From Stentor roeselii (lineage: Eukaryota > Ciliophora > Heterotrichea > Heterotrichida > Stentoridae): 64,000 nt of DNA. This document shows, piece by piece, positions 1-10,435 of this stretch (within the stretch, counting starts at the first letter, position 1; every line of letters begins with the position of its first letter). A program made the translations under genes and the position numbers. A model generated the notes under the pieces. That model did no database searches and had not been told where the DNA came from. It saw nothing but the letters and a program-made list of their open reading frames with translations. The DNA lies in contig RSEH01000004.1 in NCBI GenBank assembly GCA_006503475.1, forward strand, positions 186,001 to 250,000. Direction: 5' to 3'.

Positions 1-3000
1 TTTGGATCAATAGCCAAAATCTTGACCCGAACCTCTTGATACTTTGTTAGATTTTTCTTATAAAAGTAAATATTCCTCAAGCCCATATAATTTTTCACCA
101 GTTCTTCTTTGAATTTTTCCTCATGTCCCTCAATATACCTCAAGTTCTTCAAACAATGAGTTTCACAGAGATCATACTCACAATATTCCAGACACAGATG
201 AATAAGTGCAAGTCGGGTATGAATAACTATTCGAGGATCGACACTCCAAAATAATTTTTCATTAATTTCCACACTTTGACTGAAATAACTTATAGCTTCA
301 GCAGATTTTTCTAATATATTGCAAATATGACCAAGGTGAAAGTAAACAATAGCCAAGGCTGCCTGGTTGTTTCTTTTTGAATAAACTTCGATAGTCTTAG
401 TCAAAAGTTGTTCTGCTTCAGAAATGCAAGGGTTATATCTTTGAGAAAGTTCAGCAGAACTTGAAGCTGAGACATAAAGAATTTCTGCATATGTCACCTC
501 AGCATCTGAAATTTCTTCATCATAATTCCCAACCGCTAGTTTCCGAGCATTTAAACAATGCGAAATAAAAACAATGCTACTTTCAAAGTTTTTTTCTTTC
601 AGTTCCAACGACGCAAAAGAAACCCAAGCATCAGCAAGGATTAAATTAGGTGTTGTAAAAAACGAGTTAAAAATCGATAAACAAAACTCCAAATATATTC
701 TACAATTTTTTAAATCATTGATCTGCAAGTACAACTTTCCAATAAAAAGACAAACCTCTGCGATTTCCAAGCTTCTTTCTCCAAAAATCAAATGTCTTAT
801 TTGATAACACTTCTGAAAAACCTCTAAACACTCATCATTTCTTCGCCCTTTCAAAAAAAGTTTCCCTAGTTCAAAGAAAATTTCATCAACTTTTAAATGA
901 TTCTCAGAAAAACTCTCTATTCTGCTATTTTTACATCTTCCAAGAAAATCTAAAGATTTTTCAAACATGTTAAAATCTCTGTAAAACAACCCAAGAGTCA
1001 TCAAAACAAAGTCTTTACTAAAGTAAGAATCTTGAAAATCTTTTTGAATTTCAAGAGCTTTCAAATAAAAACTTTCACTAAACTCGAAGTTGTTGATTGC
1101 TGAGTAGTATTCTCCGAATTTACAGTAAAGTGTGATGAAATCTGGATGATTTTCTTGGAAGTAAAGATTTATTATTCGACTGCTGTTTTCGAGGTAGGTT
1201 AAAATTGAATCTAGATTATTTTGATCCAGTTCTAAATCACCTAGTGAGAGGTAAATTTCAGAGAATAGCAAGTGGTTCTCATTTAGGGACTCTTGAAAGA
1301 TTTTTAGAGATTTTTTCAGAAGGATTGAAGACTGGTGGTAGTTTTTTAGACTTTTTAAAAAGTTACCTGCTGCAAAATAAACTTCGGCCATTTCGATGTG
1401 GAATGGGTCGTAAACGCTTTCTCTTATTGATGCAGATTTTAAGTAGAATTCTTGAGCTTTGGCTAAGTCTTTTGATTTTAAGGACAGGTTGCCTAGTAGA
1501 ATATAGGTTTTTGATAATTCTAGGTCGATGGGATCAGAAAGGGTTTCACTTAGATCAATACTTTCAGTGAGATAGCTCTTGCCATGGTCTAAGTTTCCTG
1601 ATTTTAGGTTAAGCATCCCATTTTTCTGATGAATTATTTTTTGTAATACTTTCCCATTAGAACTCACTTCAGGTAACAACTTCAAGCACTCATTTATATT
1701 CGTGAGACATCCAAAAAAGTTTCCAAGGTCAAAATTATAGTCAATCTGATACAAGTTCAACAAAAACTTCTGCGAATGAGTTCCTTGCTGTTCAAATTCA
1801 CTATGAACAAACTTAAAAAACTCAGAGGAATAATTGTAATCCCCAACAATTCTACACAGCTGTGCATATTGAAGATAAAACATTGCAGAAAATACTTGCA
1901 ACTCCTGATGATTCTGCATAAGTTGACTACATTCAAAAAAATATTTCTTTGCTTGATTCAACAGCTTCATGTTTAACAGCAAGCAACCAATTTTAAACAT
2001 CAAATCAAATTTTTGTTGATTATTTAAATTCTCTAAATTTTCAATCATTTTTTCAATGACTGAAATTTCAAAGAGTTCTTTTTTAAAGATAGAATAATGA
2101 TATTTGTTAATCATTATAAAAACAACTGCTCTTTCATAAGTTTCTTCTTGAATGAACTCCATGAACTTTTTGCAGTGAGGCAAAAATGACTGAAGATTTT
2201 TTGGATAATCAATGATTTGAACCTCGTCGTCGATTAGTGTTTCTTTCAAGTAATTAAGAATCAAATCAAAAATTTCTCTTGATTGAAGGTTTTTTATATG
2301 GTCCATCAGTGATGGTTCAACATTCCAAAAAGTGAAACTGTTACTTTTGTATTCAGATATAAGAAGAGTAATTAGCAGGTCTTTTTTAACTTCTGAAAAA
2401 TCTTGGGAATTGAAGAAAACTTTGTAAAAATCCTCTAAAATGAGAACTGGAATTCCTTGGGGCTCGAAAAAACTGAGAATTTTTAGGAAGTTTTGAGTTG
2501 AATTTGAAAGGCCTTCATTGATAATTGCATTTAGTGAATTTTTTTCGAATTCTTTAAGTGGGTTGGTTTGAAGGAAATTTGTTATGTAGTTCTTCAATGG
2601 TAAAGAACATGAAAGGATTTGACTTGCAGCCAGTTTCAATCTTTCAGGATTGTTTTTTAGATGTTTTAAGATTTTATTTTTTTCAATCTGATTATTATTA
2701 TCAAAATCACCCAAATACACAGAGAAAATGCTTCCATCTGATTCAATTATTGGGTCCTGACAATTCGTACTTGAGAGGCATTCAATGCCAGGTAAAAGTA
2801 TCCTTGAAGTAATGACATACTTAACATTGTCATTTTCCACATAAACTTCCTGAAAATCTTCAAATCTCTGAATATCATCTAAAACAATTAAAAACTTCTT
2901 ACTAGTTCCATTCAAAATATTTAAAACTTTTGCAAATCCGAATTCATTAAAATTTTCATCTTGTAAGTTGAACTTCTGAAAAGCTTCCTTAAATTGAGAA

Positions 3001-4529
3001 GAAATCCGAATTTTTTCATTGCACTTGATAAAAACAATGAACTGGAAAAGACTTTCATTTTTTAAGATAAAATTCAAAGATAAGTACGTTTTACCCAAGG
3101 TTCTTTCTCCTGAAACACTGAAGACATTACTGAACTGTTTCTCTGAAGCATGATTGAAATGATTTTCAATTAAAAAGACTCGACTATCAGAAAAAATATC
3201 TTTTTTATTGTAAACAGCATCCAAGTAAATCTTTTCATGATTCTTCAAAAAAGGTTTACTTTTGAATACTTTAAGACTTGTGATACTTAACTTCGGTAAA
3301 ATCATTTGAATATCAAATCCTTCAACTGTCGAAAGCTTCTCAAAAAACTCCTTTTTAAATTCTTTTGTTATTTCTGGATGACTTTTTTTCAATTTTTTTA
3401 GGAAAAAAAAGCACAACCGAATTTTACCTTCATTTAAACCAGGAAGATTTTCAATGATTTTTCCAAAAGTAACTTTAATCAGATATTGACTCAAATGCTC
3501 ATCACAATGTAAAAGAAAATTCAAAACTATTCCCAAATGTTTCTCCGAATCTTTTGAAATATCTTCAAGCATCCTTTCAATCAATTTTTCTCTTCTTCTT
3601 CCGCCATCTTCCACCTTGCATAAAAAATTCAAATGAAAAAATTCAAGCAAAGTAGAAAGATAATCACATTTCGGGTTGACCAAAAACTGATATTTAATAA
3701 TCATATCTTCACATTTATCAGCAACATCCTGAAAGTCCAAATTATCATCAGGAATAAAAATTTTCATCAACGTTGGACAAATCTTGATAAGATCATCCCA
3801 ATAATCATTATTCATCAGCTGCTGAATAGTTTCCAATTCGATTAAACTTCCACAGTCATCAATATTCTTCTTCAACTTAAACTTCTCAAAGAGTTTATCA
3901 GAAAACTTTCCTAATTTCAACTTAAATCCTCTCTGATCTTCCCCGAAAGTCAAAGGACAAAAAACCAAAAAATTTCTTATAAGGATTAAAAGTTTCCATC
4001 TTTCTTCAACGTTCATTGGATGAAGCCATAGTTTCGGGTGTAAAATTTTAGAAGTGATTAAAGTCAAGATTTTTTTTATGTTTCTGGTTTGGATTGGGTT
4101 GATTTTTAGTAAAGGGTTTAATTTCATCAGGTCAATTTTTCCTTCTTTCAGCTCAGATGAAAAATCTTCGAAATTTTTAAGAAAAATGCTGAAGTCTGGC
4201 GATTTTAGGATTTTTTCTTTTATTTGTTTTCTTGGATCGGATTCTGAATCGTTTTCATTTAGAAGTGAACTTATTTGGCCTCCACCTTTTAAACCTGGAA
4301 GGTAGTGAATTGAGGAAGTTAAAGGGTTTATTTGGAACTTTTTTAGGGCTTGAGAGGGATGATGTGACTGGAGAGATTTGAAGTCACTGTGGGTCATTGA
4401 TGATATGATTGATTTAAAGCACTTTTTTGGAGAAGGGCTTTGAAGTTCTGAATGGATTTCGTTGTTTTTTGAGGTTAGAGTTAGAGAGTATTCGAAGGGC
4501 TTCACTAGTTCAATGACTTCCATTTCCAT
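1..4529 (-). CDS. NB-ARC/STAND-like NTPase with TPR array (paralogue A, 3' end outside window)
   Basis: The frame is open without a stop from ATG at 4529 to the window edge (about 1,509 codons). It aligns end to end with the neighbouring 1,528-aa protein, so probably only about ten residues are missing. The N-terminal third has a GLKGGG motif near residue 95 that matches GLQGGGG in the paralogue. A Walker A GERTLGKT lies near residue 475 and a Walker B FLIVLDDIQ near 547, followed by a YVITSR sensor-like motif, the order seen in NB-ARC/STAND ATPases. From about residue 800 onward TPR-like helical repeats of the kinesin-light-chain style dominate. STAND proteins are known as ligand-triggered oligomerising switches in immunity, death and transcription control; the ligand here is unknown. 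A second ATG at 4523 is an alternative start. Confidence 0.85.
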   Translation of the reverse strand, partial: MEMEVIELVKPFEYSLTLTSKNNEIHSELQSPSPKKCFKSIISSMTHSDFKSLQSHHPSQALKKFQINPLTSSIHYLPGLKGGGQISSLLNENDSESDPRKQIKEKILKSPDFSIFLKNFEDFSSELKEGKIDLMKLNPLLKINPIQTRNIKKILTLITSKILHPKLWLHPMNVEERWKLLILIRNFLVFCPLTFGEDQRGFKLKLGKFSDKLFEKFKLKKNIDDCGSLIELETIQQLMNNDYWDDLIKICPTLMKIFIPDDNLDFQDVADKCEDMIIKYQFLVNPKCDYLSTLLEFFHLNFLCKVEDGGRRREKLIERMLEDISKDSEKHLGIVLNFLLHCDEHLSQYLIKVTFGKIIENLPGLNEGKIRLCFFFLKKLKKSHPEITKEFKKEFFEKLSTVEGFDIQMILPKLSITSLKVFKSKPFLKNHEKIYLDAVYNKKDIFSDSRVFLIENHFNHASEKQFSNVFSVSGERTLGKTYLSLNFILKNESLFQFIVFIKCNEKIRISSQFKEAFQKFNLQDENFNEFGFAKVLNILNGTSKKFLIVLDDIQRFEDFQEVYVENDNVKYVITSRILLPGIECLSSTNCQDPIIESDGSIFSVYLGDFDNNNQIEKNKILKHLKNNPERLKLAASQILSCSLPLKNYITNFLQTNPLKEFEKNSLNAIINEGLSNSTQNFLKILSFFEPQGIPVLILEDFYKVFFNSQDFSEVKKDLLITLLISEYKSNSFTFWNVEPSLMDHIKNLQSREIFDLILNYLKETLIDDEVQIIDYPKNLQSFLPHCKKFMEFIQEETYERAVVFIMINKYHYSIFKKELFEISVIEKMIENLENLNNQQKFDLMFKIGCLLLNMKLLNQAKKYFFECSQLMQNHQELQVFSAMFYLQYAQLCRIVGDYNYSSEFFKFVHSEFEQQGTHSQKFLLNLYQIDYNFDLGNFFGCLTNINECLKLLPEVSSNGKVLQKIIHQKNGMLNLKSGNLDHGKSYLTESIDLSETLSDPIDLELSKTYILLGNLSLKSKDLAKAQEFYLKSASIRESVYDPFHIEMAEVYFAAGNFLKSLKNYHQSSILLKKSLKIFQESLNENHLLFSEIYLSLGDLELDQNNLDSILTYLENSSRIINLYFQENHPDFITLYCKFGEYYSAINNFEFSESFYLKALEIQKDFQDSYFSKDFVLMTLGLFYRDFNMFEKSLDFLGRCKNSRIESFSENHLKVDEIFFELGKLFLKGRRNDECLEVFQKCYQIRHLIFGERSLEIAEVCLFIGKLYLQINDLKNCRIYLEFCLSIFNSFFTTPNLILADAWVSFASLELKEKNFESSIVFISHCLNARKLAVGNYDEEISDAEVTYAEILYVSASSSAELSQRYNPCISEAEQLLTKTIEVYSKRNNQAALAIVYFHLGHICNILEKSAEAISYFSQSVEINEKLFWSVDPRIVIHTRLALIHLCLEYCEYDLCETHCLKNLRYIEGHEEKFKEELVKNYMGLRNIYFYKKNLTKYQEVRVKILAIDP

Positions 4530-4727
4530 TTATAGATAATTGGTGAGTGCGATATATGTAAATCTATGATTTCAATTTTGTGAGTATTTGAGGTAATTAA
4601 GGTTAATCTTCCTGTCCAAACTATTTAAAAACCAAGTCAACCAAAACACTTAAAGCAAACTATTTTACAAAAGATATTAGAATTAAAAACCTCTCCCTAA
4701 GAATTTGATTCACTAAACTACTTCTAA
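4530..4727. other. Spacer between the tandem NTPase paralogues
   Basis: This 198-bp AT-rich spacer holds the 5' flank of paralogue A and the 3' flank of paralogue B, both on the minus strand. No repeat flanking the duplication was seen. Confidence 0.6.
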
Positions 4728-7700
4728 TTATTCACTATTTTCATCTAAAAACGCATTCGGATCCAATTTCATAATAAAATCCTTAATTTCATCCACCAAA
4801 TTCCACTGACTCTGATAATAATAAATCCTAAACAATCCCTTACAAGCGTCAATCAATTCCTTTCTAAACCCATCAAAGTTATTCCCAATAATTTCCTTAA
4901 CCTTCAAAAACTGTTGTTCACTTTTCACAAACTCTTTAATTTCAAGATAAAGTCCAGCAAGTGCAAGTCTTGCATCAATCAACTTTTGTTCATCTCCACT
5001 TTTAAACTGTTTTTCAATGATTTTAACCGATTTCAAAAAATACTTTTCAGATTCCGTAATTTCTTCTAACAAATTGTAAATATTTCCAAGTTTCGAATAA
5101 GCATTTGCAAGTGATCTTTCACTTTTTCCATGTTCATAAATGCTTAAACTTTTATATATAAAATCTTTTGCGTCTGTTAAAGAAGGGTTGAGACGTGCTG
5201 ATTGAGACCCGGTGCTTTTTGAGGCCTGATGAAGAAGCTCTCCAAATAGAAAGTAAATATCGGCCAAGTCTTGATCATATCTGTCAAGTTTTGTTTTTCG
5301 AGAATTTAAACAATAAAGAAGGTATTCTTTGCTTAAGTCGAAATTTTTTTCTTTCATTTCAAGAAGACCGATGTCGAAACAGATATCAGCGAGTTTTAAA
5401 TCGCCTTCTTTGCAGACTTGTCGGTAGACCTCGTAACAGGACATCAGGTAAATTCTTGACTGTTGAAAATCATTCATTTGAAGGTAAGTTTTTCCTAGTT
5501 TTTGATGGACTTCAGAGATTTCTAAAGAAAAACTCTCGAAAACTGAAGTTCGATAAGATAAACAAGTCATGAAATAGGTTAAAGATGATTGAAAGTCTTC
5601 AGCGGCTAAGCACAAATTTCCTAATTCTAAAAGAACATCAGAAATTTCTAAAATTTTCTCTGAAAAGAAATTTTTTCTGTAGTTTAAACAATTTTCGAAA
5701 AATTTTTTAGATTCAGGAAAATCTCGAAGATCTCTGCAAACAATTCCAAGAATTTTCAGGACTTTTGGCTTGTTTTCATTAGGATTAACAAAAGAGTTCT
5801 CAATGATCTCTAAAGAATTCAAAAAGCTTTGTTTAGCACTCGGAAGGTCTTTCAACCCTCTATAAAACTCTCCTAATTTAAAAGAATCCTCTGCAAAGTC
5901 AGGATGATTTCTGGGTAAAATCAAGTTTTTTAAATTTAACCCTTTATTAAAAAGCACAGAAGCCTCTTCAAACCTCTTCTCAAAAACTTCAACATCAGCT
6001 AAAGCAATGAAAACCTCAGCAATTTTTAAGTGATTTTCTTCAAAAGTCGCTTTGAAGATGTCCAAAGCTCTATAAAAGAAAACTTTTGCCTGATGGATTT
6101 TTTTCAGTCCTTTACAAACCTGGCCGAAGTTGAAGTAAACCTCGGCCATGACAGGACTTGAAAGTTCAAACAAACTTTCTCTAATCCTAGCACTTTTCAC
6201 ATGAAATTCCTTTGCAAGGGTCCAGTTCTCTAAAGCCAGATACATATTTCCCACAAGTGCAAAAGTCTCAGCCTTGTCCCCGTCCATCTCTTCTCCAGTC
6301 GAGTCATCAAGACAGTAGTCCAAAGCGAGGCGACACTGTTCAAAGTTCCTTACTTTTAACATCCACCCAGCCTTATGTCTTTGAATCATCTTTAAAAGAA
6401 CAGAGGAGTTTTTTCCATGATTTTGAGAAAAAAGTGTAAAACTTTCCTGAAAATTCGAAGAAAATTCGGAAAATTTCCCGATTTCAAGGTAAAAGTCAGA
6501 AAGAGCTTGGCATAAAAAAGACTTTAAAGGAAGGATTGCCTGAAGGGAACTAGTGATGGTTGACCTTCCTGCTTGAAAAAAACTTTCAGCTCGCTCGTAT
6601 CTTCCCATTGCCTTGTAAAGAACTCCGATATGCACACAGGTCTTCCCCATGAAAGACTCACTTAAACTTTGATTGTTTTGAATGATGTTCAAACATCTTG
6701 CAAAATAAGTCTCAGCCTTTGCAAATAACTTCAAATCAGTAAAAAGTAAAGAAAGATTTAATTTCAACTCGAATTCTGAACTCTCTGAAAGGTTTGGAAG
6801 TCGAGAAACAAGAGTTTCTAAACTAGGAATGTCTATTGGAAGTCGTCCGAAAAGGGAAAAACTGTGCTTGTCGATTAAAATGCAAAGAGAAGTCCTCAAT
6901 AAACTCTCTTCTTGAATGCTTTGAACGACTTTCAAAGCATGAGGCAGAAGAATTTTCACTGATTCCCAGTCATACCCGGTGTCAATTCGGTCTTCTGCTA
7001 ACTTGATATTAAACTGTTCCAGGAAAATTTTTCCTAGTTCAGCAGTTTTGAGATCAGCGATGAATTCCAGAAAAGTGGCTTCAATAGAAAAAAATAAACC
7101 TTTTGATTCATATTCGTCGATTAGCAAAGTTCTCATCAGGGCTTTTTTGCCTTCAGGAAAATCAGAACTTTTTGAAGAGGTCAGAAAGATTTCTTGCACT
7201 AAAGACTGAGGAATTCCTTCTGGTTCAAAGAAAGTTAAAATTTTAAGCAAGGCTTTTCCTGAATGATTTAAATTTTCTATCAAGGCTTGAAAAAGTCTTG
7301 AAGGGAAGTACTCAAGTGTTGATTCTAGTTTAGAGAGAATGTCTGGACTTAACTGGAGTTTAGAAGAAATCAGGTAACTTGCGAAAAACTTGATTTTTTC
7401 AGCAGATGTGAAAAACATCTGCACGATTTGAGATTTTATCAGGTTGTTTTGGTTAAAATCGTTTAGGTAAGTGGAAAGTAATGAAATCGCTGAGTTTTCA
7501 CTTAAGCCTTGCTTTTTTGATCCGAAGTTCACCGTTGTCGGCACGAGAAGGACTCTTGAAGTTAGAATGTATTTTATTCTAGTGTTATTTACATAGAACT
7601 GGTGGAAATCTTCTGCATTTTGAACATCGTCCAGGACTATTAAAATGTTTTCTTGAGTTGAATTAAGGGCCATTAGGTTGTTTTCCAGTCCGAAAACACC

Positions 7701-9314
7701 AGAATCGAAAGAATCTGAATCGAGAAGTTTGCAGCATTTGTTGAATTCTGAGATGATGCTTGACCTGTCTTTACATTTAATGAAAAAAATTACTTGATAA
7801 AGTTGCTGATATTTTAACATGTAGTTCAAAGATAACCTCGTCTTTCCTAAAGACCTGTCGCCAAAGATGTTGAAAACATTACTGAATGAATTTGGATTGT
7901 TTTCAGTGAAGTACTTAAAAATTTTGCTGATTCTTTTGTAGTCAGTAAATAGGTCTTTTTTGTTTACTGCAAAATCGACGTTGTTCTTTAGATGTCCTTT
8001 TAAAAATGGACGTTTTTTGAAGGTTTTTAAGGAAGATATTGTGAACTTTGGACTGAAAAGGGATTTTTTTATTAACTCACTGCTTTCGTTTTCAAAGACG
8101 TTGATGTAAAAAATTTTTCTTAGACTTTTGATGTCGTGTTCACATCTTGTTTTTATGACTTTCATGAAAAAACAACATCGAAGCTTTTGTCCATCATCAA
8201 AAATAGGAAAAGAATCATTTATTCGATTTAACACCCAATTTAAAAGATCATCGGTAATCAGTTTATCTTCAGCAAGTCTCAACACGAAATTCAGCAAAAT
8301 CGCGATATTATTTTCAGTCATTTCTTTAAAACCCTCAAAAAGTTTCTTAATAAAATCTTCATTTGTATGAACTTCGCTAAACATTTTTCCTGAAAGATAT
8401 TTAAAATAAAATTCAAGTAAAATTGGCAGATAAGCCGATGATGACCTGGGCATTATTTTATTGAAATCAACCAGGAATTTTTCACAATTATCAAAATCAA
8501 CCTCAGAAAACTCCTCCTCAGAGCCTAAAATAATTTTAATTAAAGCAGGACAATATTTCATCATTTTAGACCACTGCTCTTTTCTTTCAAGCTGCTTCAT
8601 CATTTCAAGTTCAAAAAGCGTTCCCTGCTCTTCTAAACTATTCCTGTCCTTAATCTGACTAATCAAATTTTCTAAAAGTTCTTCTCTTTTCAAAAATATA
8701 TCCTCAGAATTGTTATTTTTATAAACATTTATAGTTAAATGAGAAAATACTAAGAAATTTCTGAGAATTTGTGCAATTTTATGTCTTTCTTCAATGTAAA
8801 ATGGAGAGATGAAAATTGCTGGGCAGGAAAACTTTGAAATAATCATGTCAAATATTTTAGACTGGTCATTATTTTCTATTTGGTTTAATTTTAACAGTTT
8901 TTTTAAGGTTTCTTTAGAGACTGTTCCGGTTTCCATCTCTTTTGATAAAGTTTCAGCAATTTTAAGAGGTATTTGAAGATTGTTTAATTTGCCCTGAATA
9001 TCAAGAATGCTTTTTCTTATTTGATTCTTTTCTGGCTTTTTACAGGCCAGACTTTTGCAGCCACCTCCTCCTTGAAGACCTTTGTTGAAATGAATTTGTT
9101 GAAGATGTTGATTTACTGAAAGTCTTCTGATGAAGAAACTTGGAGGAGTGTTTGAAAAAGTAAAAAAGTCTTTTAGTGACAGTCCTGAGACCTTTGTTGT
9201 AAAGGTATTGTTGCTGATGATCGATGATAATGTTGAATATATTTGATTGTTTTTTATGGTGAAGGTCATTTTGTAGTCAAAGGGCTTTAAAAGTTGCACA
9301 AACCCTGATTCCAT
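4728..9314 (-). CDS. NB-ARC/STAND-like NTPase with TPR array (paralogue B)
   Basis: Intact 1,528-aa protein ending in TAA, in tandem with its paralogue 198 bp downstream. The N-terminus (MESGFVQLLKPFDY) matches paralogue A (MEMEVIELVKPFEY). A Walker A GDRSLGKT sits near residue 484, Walker B ILIVLDDVQ near 560 and a YILTSR sensor motif just after, the NB-ARC/STAND arrangement. Residues from about 850 to 1500 are TPR-type repeats, many with the kinesin-light-chain rhythm (AEVYFNFGQVCKGL, ADIYFLFGELLHQA). No TIR, CARD or death-type effector domain was recognised in the first 450 residues, so what it signals to is unknown. The two copies are diverged across the whole length but share all motifs, which suggests an old duplication with both copies under selection (inference). 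Confidence 0.85.
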   Translation of the reverse strand: MESGFVQLLKPFDYKMTFTIKNNQIYSTLSSIISNNTFTTKVSGLSLKDFFTFSNTPPSFFIRRLSVNQHLQQIHFNKGLQGGGGCKSLACKKPEKNQIRKSILDIQGKLNNLQIPLKIAETLSKEMETGTVSKETLKKLLKLNQIENNDQSKIFDMIISKFSCPAIFISPFYIEERHKIAQILRNFLVFSHLTINVYKNNNSEDIFLKREELLENLISQIKDRNSLEEQGTLFELEMMKQLERKEQWSKMMKYCPALIKIILGSEEEFSEVDFDNCEKFLVDFNKIMPRSSSAYLPILLEFYFKYLSGKMFSEVHTNEDFIKKLFEGFKEMTENNIAILLNFVLRLAEDKLITDDLLNWVLNRINDSFPIFDDGQKLRCCFFMKVIKTRCEHDIKSLRKIFYINVFENESSELIKKSLFSPKFTISSLKTFKKRPFLKGHLKNNVDFAVNKKDLFTDYKRISKIFKYFTENNPNSFSNVFNIFGDRSLGKTRLSLNYMLKYQQLYQVIFFIKCKDRSSIISEFNKCCKLLDSDSFDSGVFGLENNLMALNSTQENILIVLDDVQNAEDFHQFYVNNTRIKYILTSRVLLVPTTVNFGSKKQGLSENSAISLLSTYLNDFNQNNLIKSQIVQMFFTSAEKIKFFASYLISSKLQLSPDILSKLESTLEYFPSRLFQALIENLNHSGKALLKILTFFEPEGIPQSLVQEIFLTSSKSSDFPEGKKALMRTLLIDEYESKGLFFSIEATFLEFIADLKTAELGKIFLEQFNIKLAEDRIDTGYDWESVKILLPHALKVVQSIQEESLLRTSLCILIDKHSFSLFGRLPIDIPSLETLVSRLPNLSESSEFELKLNLSLLFTDLKLFAKAETYFARCLNIIQNNQSLSESFMGKTCVHIGVLYKAMGRYERAESFFQAGRSTITSSLQAILPLKSFLCQALSDFYLEIGKFSEFSSNFQESFTLFSQNHGKNSSVLLKMIQRHKAGWMLKVRNFEQCRLALDYCLDDSTGEEMDGDKAETFALVGNMYLALENWTLAKEFHVKSARIRESLFELSSPVMAEVYFNFGQVCKGLKKIHQAKVFFYRALDIFKATFEENHLKIAEVFIALADVEVFEKRFEEASVLFNKGLNLKNLILPRNHPDFAEDSFKLGEFYRGLKDLPSAKQSFLNSLEIIENSFVNPNENKPKVLKILGIVCRDLRDFPESKKFFENCLNYRKNFFSEKILEISDVLLELGNLCLAAEDFQSSLTYFMTCLSYRTSVFESFSLEISEVHQKLGKTYLQMNDFQQSRIYLMSCYEVYRQVCKEGDLKLADICFDIGLLEMKEKNFDLSKEYLLYCLNSRKTKLDRYDQDLADIYFLFGELLHQASKSTGSQSARLNPSLTDAKDFIYKSLSIYEHGKSERSLANAYSKLGNIYNLLEEITESEKYFLKSVKIIEKQFKSGDEQKLIDARLALAGLYLEIKEFVKSEQQFLKVKEIIGNNFDGFRKELIDACKGLFRIYYYQSQWNLVDEIKDFIMKLDPNAFLDENSE

Positions 9315-10435
9315 TTTAATTAATCAATTTTTCCTATATTTTTAGATAACTTTAGAATAGGAATCATTAAGGATTTTTAGGGGAGTACTTTGATGGATGA
9401 AGTGGTTAAAGTTTCGTGGTGAGACTTTGAATAGCATCCTAAATTAGTTTTAGATGTTACTTAAAGATATAAACTTTTTAGGTTAAAGTAGTAATCATAA
9501 AGTTAATTTTTATTATAAACATTCGATTTTCTATTAGATTATTATGTTTTGGAATTTTATAGTTTTATTACTAAAATCAAGTTGCCTTGCAAAATAATTA
9601 AACTATTTGTATAATGAGTATAATTGAATACTTCCTCAATAAGTTTCAGCCTAATTTACATACCCAAAGAAAGTGACTGAAAGTCATCTTTTTATGATTT
9701 CCCCTCTGTTCCAGGCCATAACGTCTAAATTGAAAAAGCTAACAACCGCGCTAAATGCAAAAATTTTTCTTAAACTCAACCCTTTGCTAGAATGATTTCT
9801 AGATTATTCAAATACTGGAATTTTTTTGAAATTTTAAAACTAATTGAGGATAAACAAAGAAAAGGAATTATAACCTGGAAAATTTATGATTTGAGTGATT
9901 TTTTTTATATTTGAAGCTGAATATGCGATGTTTAAAGGAGCAAGAACTGAATTTTATAATCAAATTTCAAGAATTCATATAGCATGTACCTTAAATGGTT
10001 TTATATATTTACAGATATTAAAATATTAACTAATAGGAAAGCTTCTGCATCTGACACTCATTTATATCTAACTTTTTATAGTTGAACTAAGTTTAATCAG
10101 TTTGAAACCATTTTCTCCCACACGTAATCTCAAGTAAATGATAAAATTCATAACTAATATTCTAAATCTCAACTAAATCTTTCTTGATCTCTTTTAAATT
10201 AAAACATTATTACTATACTTTCAGTTAAAATCTTTCTACTTCACTCATCACCCTTGATCCTTCCACTTAACTCTAATAAAATCTCTATAAAACCCAAAAT
10301 CTTAAAACTTGAAAAAACAAAGCCCACCTAAACTTCCTCCAAAAAAACTCCTAAACCTCTTCACTAAATCAAACATCTTCCTTCCCATCCTCAATCAAAA
10401 TCCCACTCCAAAAGAACCCGAATTATACATTCAAA
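9315..10435. other. Long divergent intergenic region with micro-ORFs
   Basis: This is the longest gap in the gene-dense part of the window, between a minus gene start and a plus gene start. Bases 10,150-10,430 are G-poor and C/A/T-rich, like other 5' flanks here. The middle part contains two small overlapping plus-strand frames (9694-9795 and 9792-9914), listed separately. Nothing else coding was recognised. Confidence 0.5.
9694..9914 (+). other. Two overlapping micro-ORFs (33 and 40 codons)
   Basis: ATG at 9694 opens a 33-residue frame ending TGA at 9793-9795. Its stop overlaps (ATGA) a second ATG at 9792 that opens a 40-residue frame ending TGA at 9912-9914. Both peptides start M-I-S-x-L-F. 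The first is locally richer in G+C than its surroundings. They could be a small decayed or frameshifted gene or chance frames; no family was recognised. Confidence 0.2.

Noticed and set aside
4831-4846. Candidate 16-nt GTAAG..TAG intron near the 3' end of NTPase paralogue B
   Set aside because: The same residues align with paralogue A (GLFRIYYY versus GLRNIYFY), so the bases are coding.
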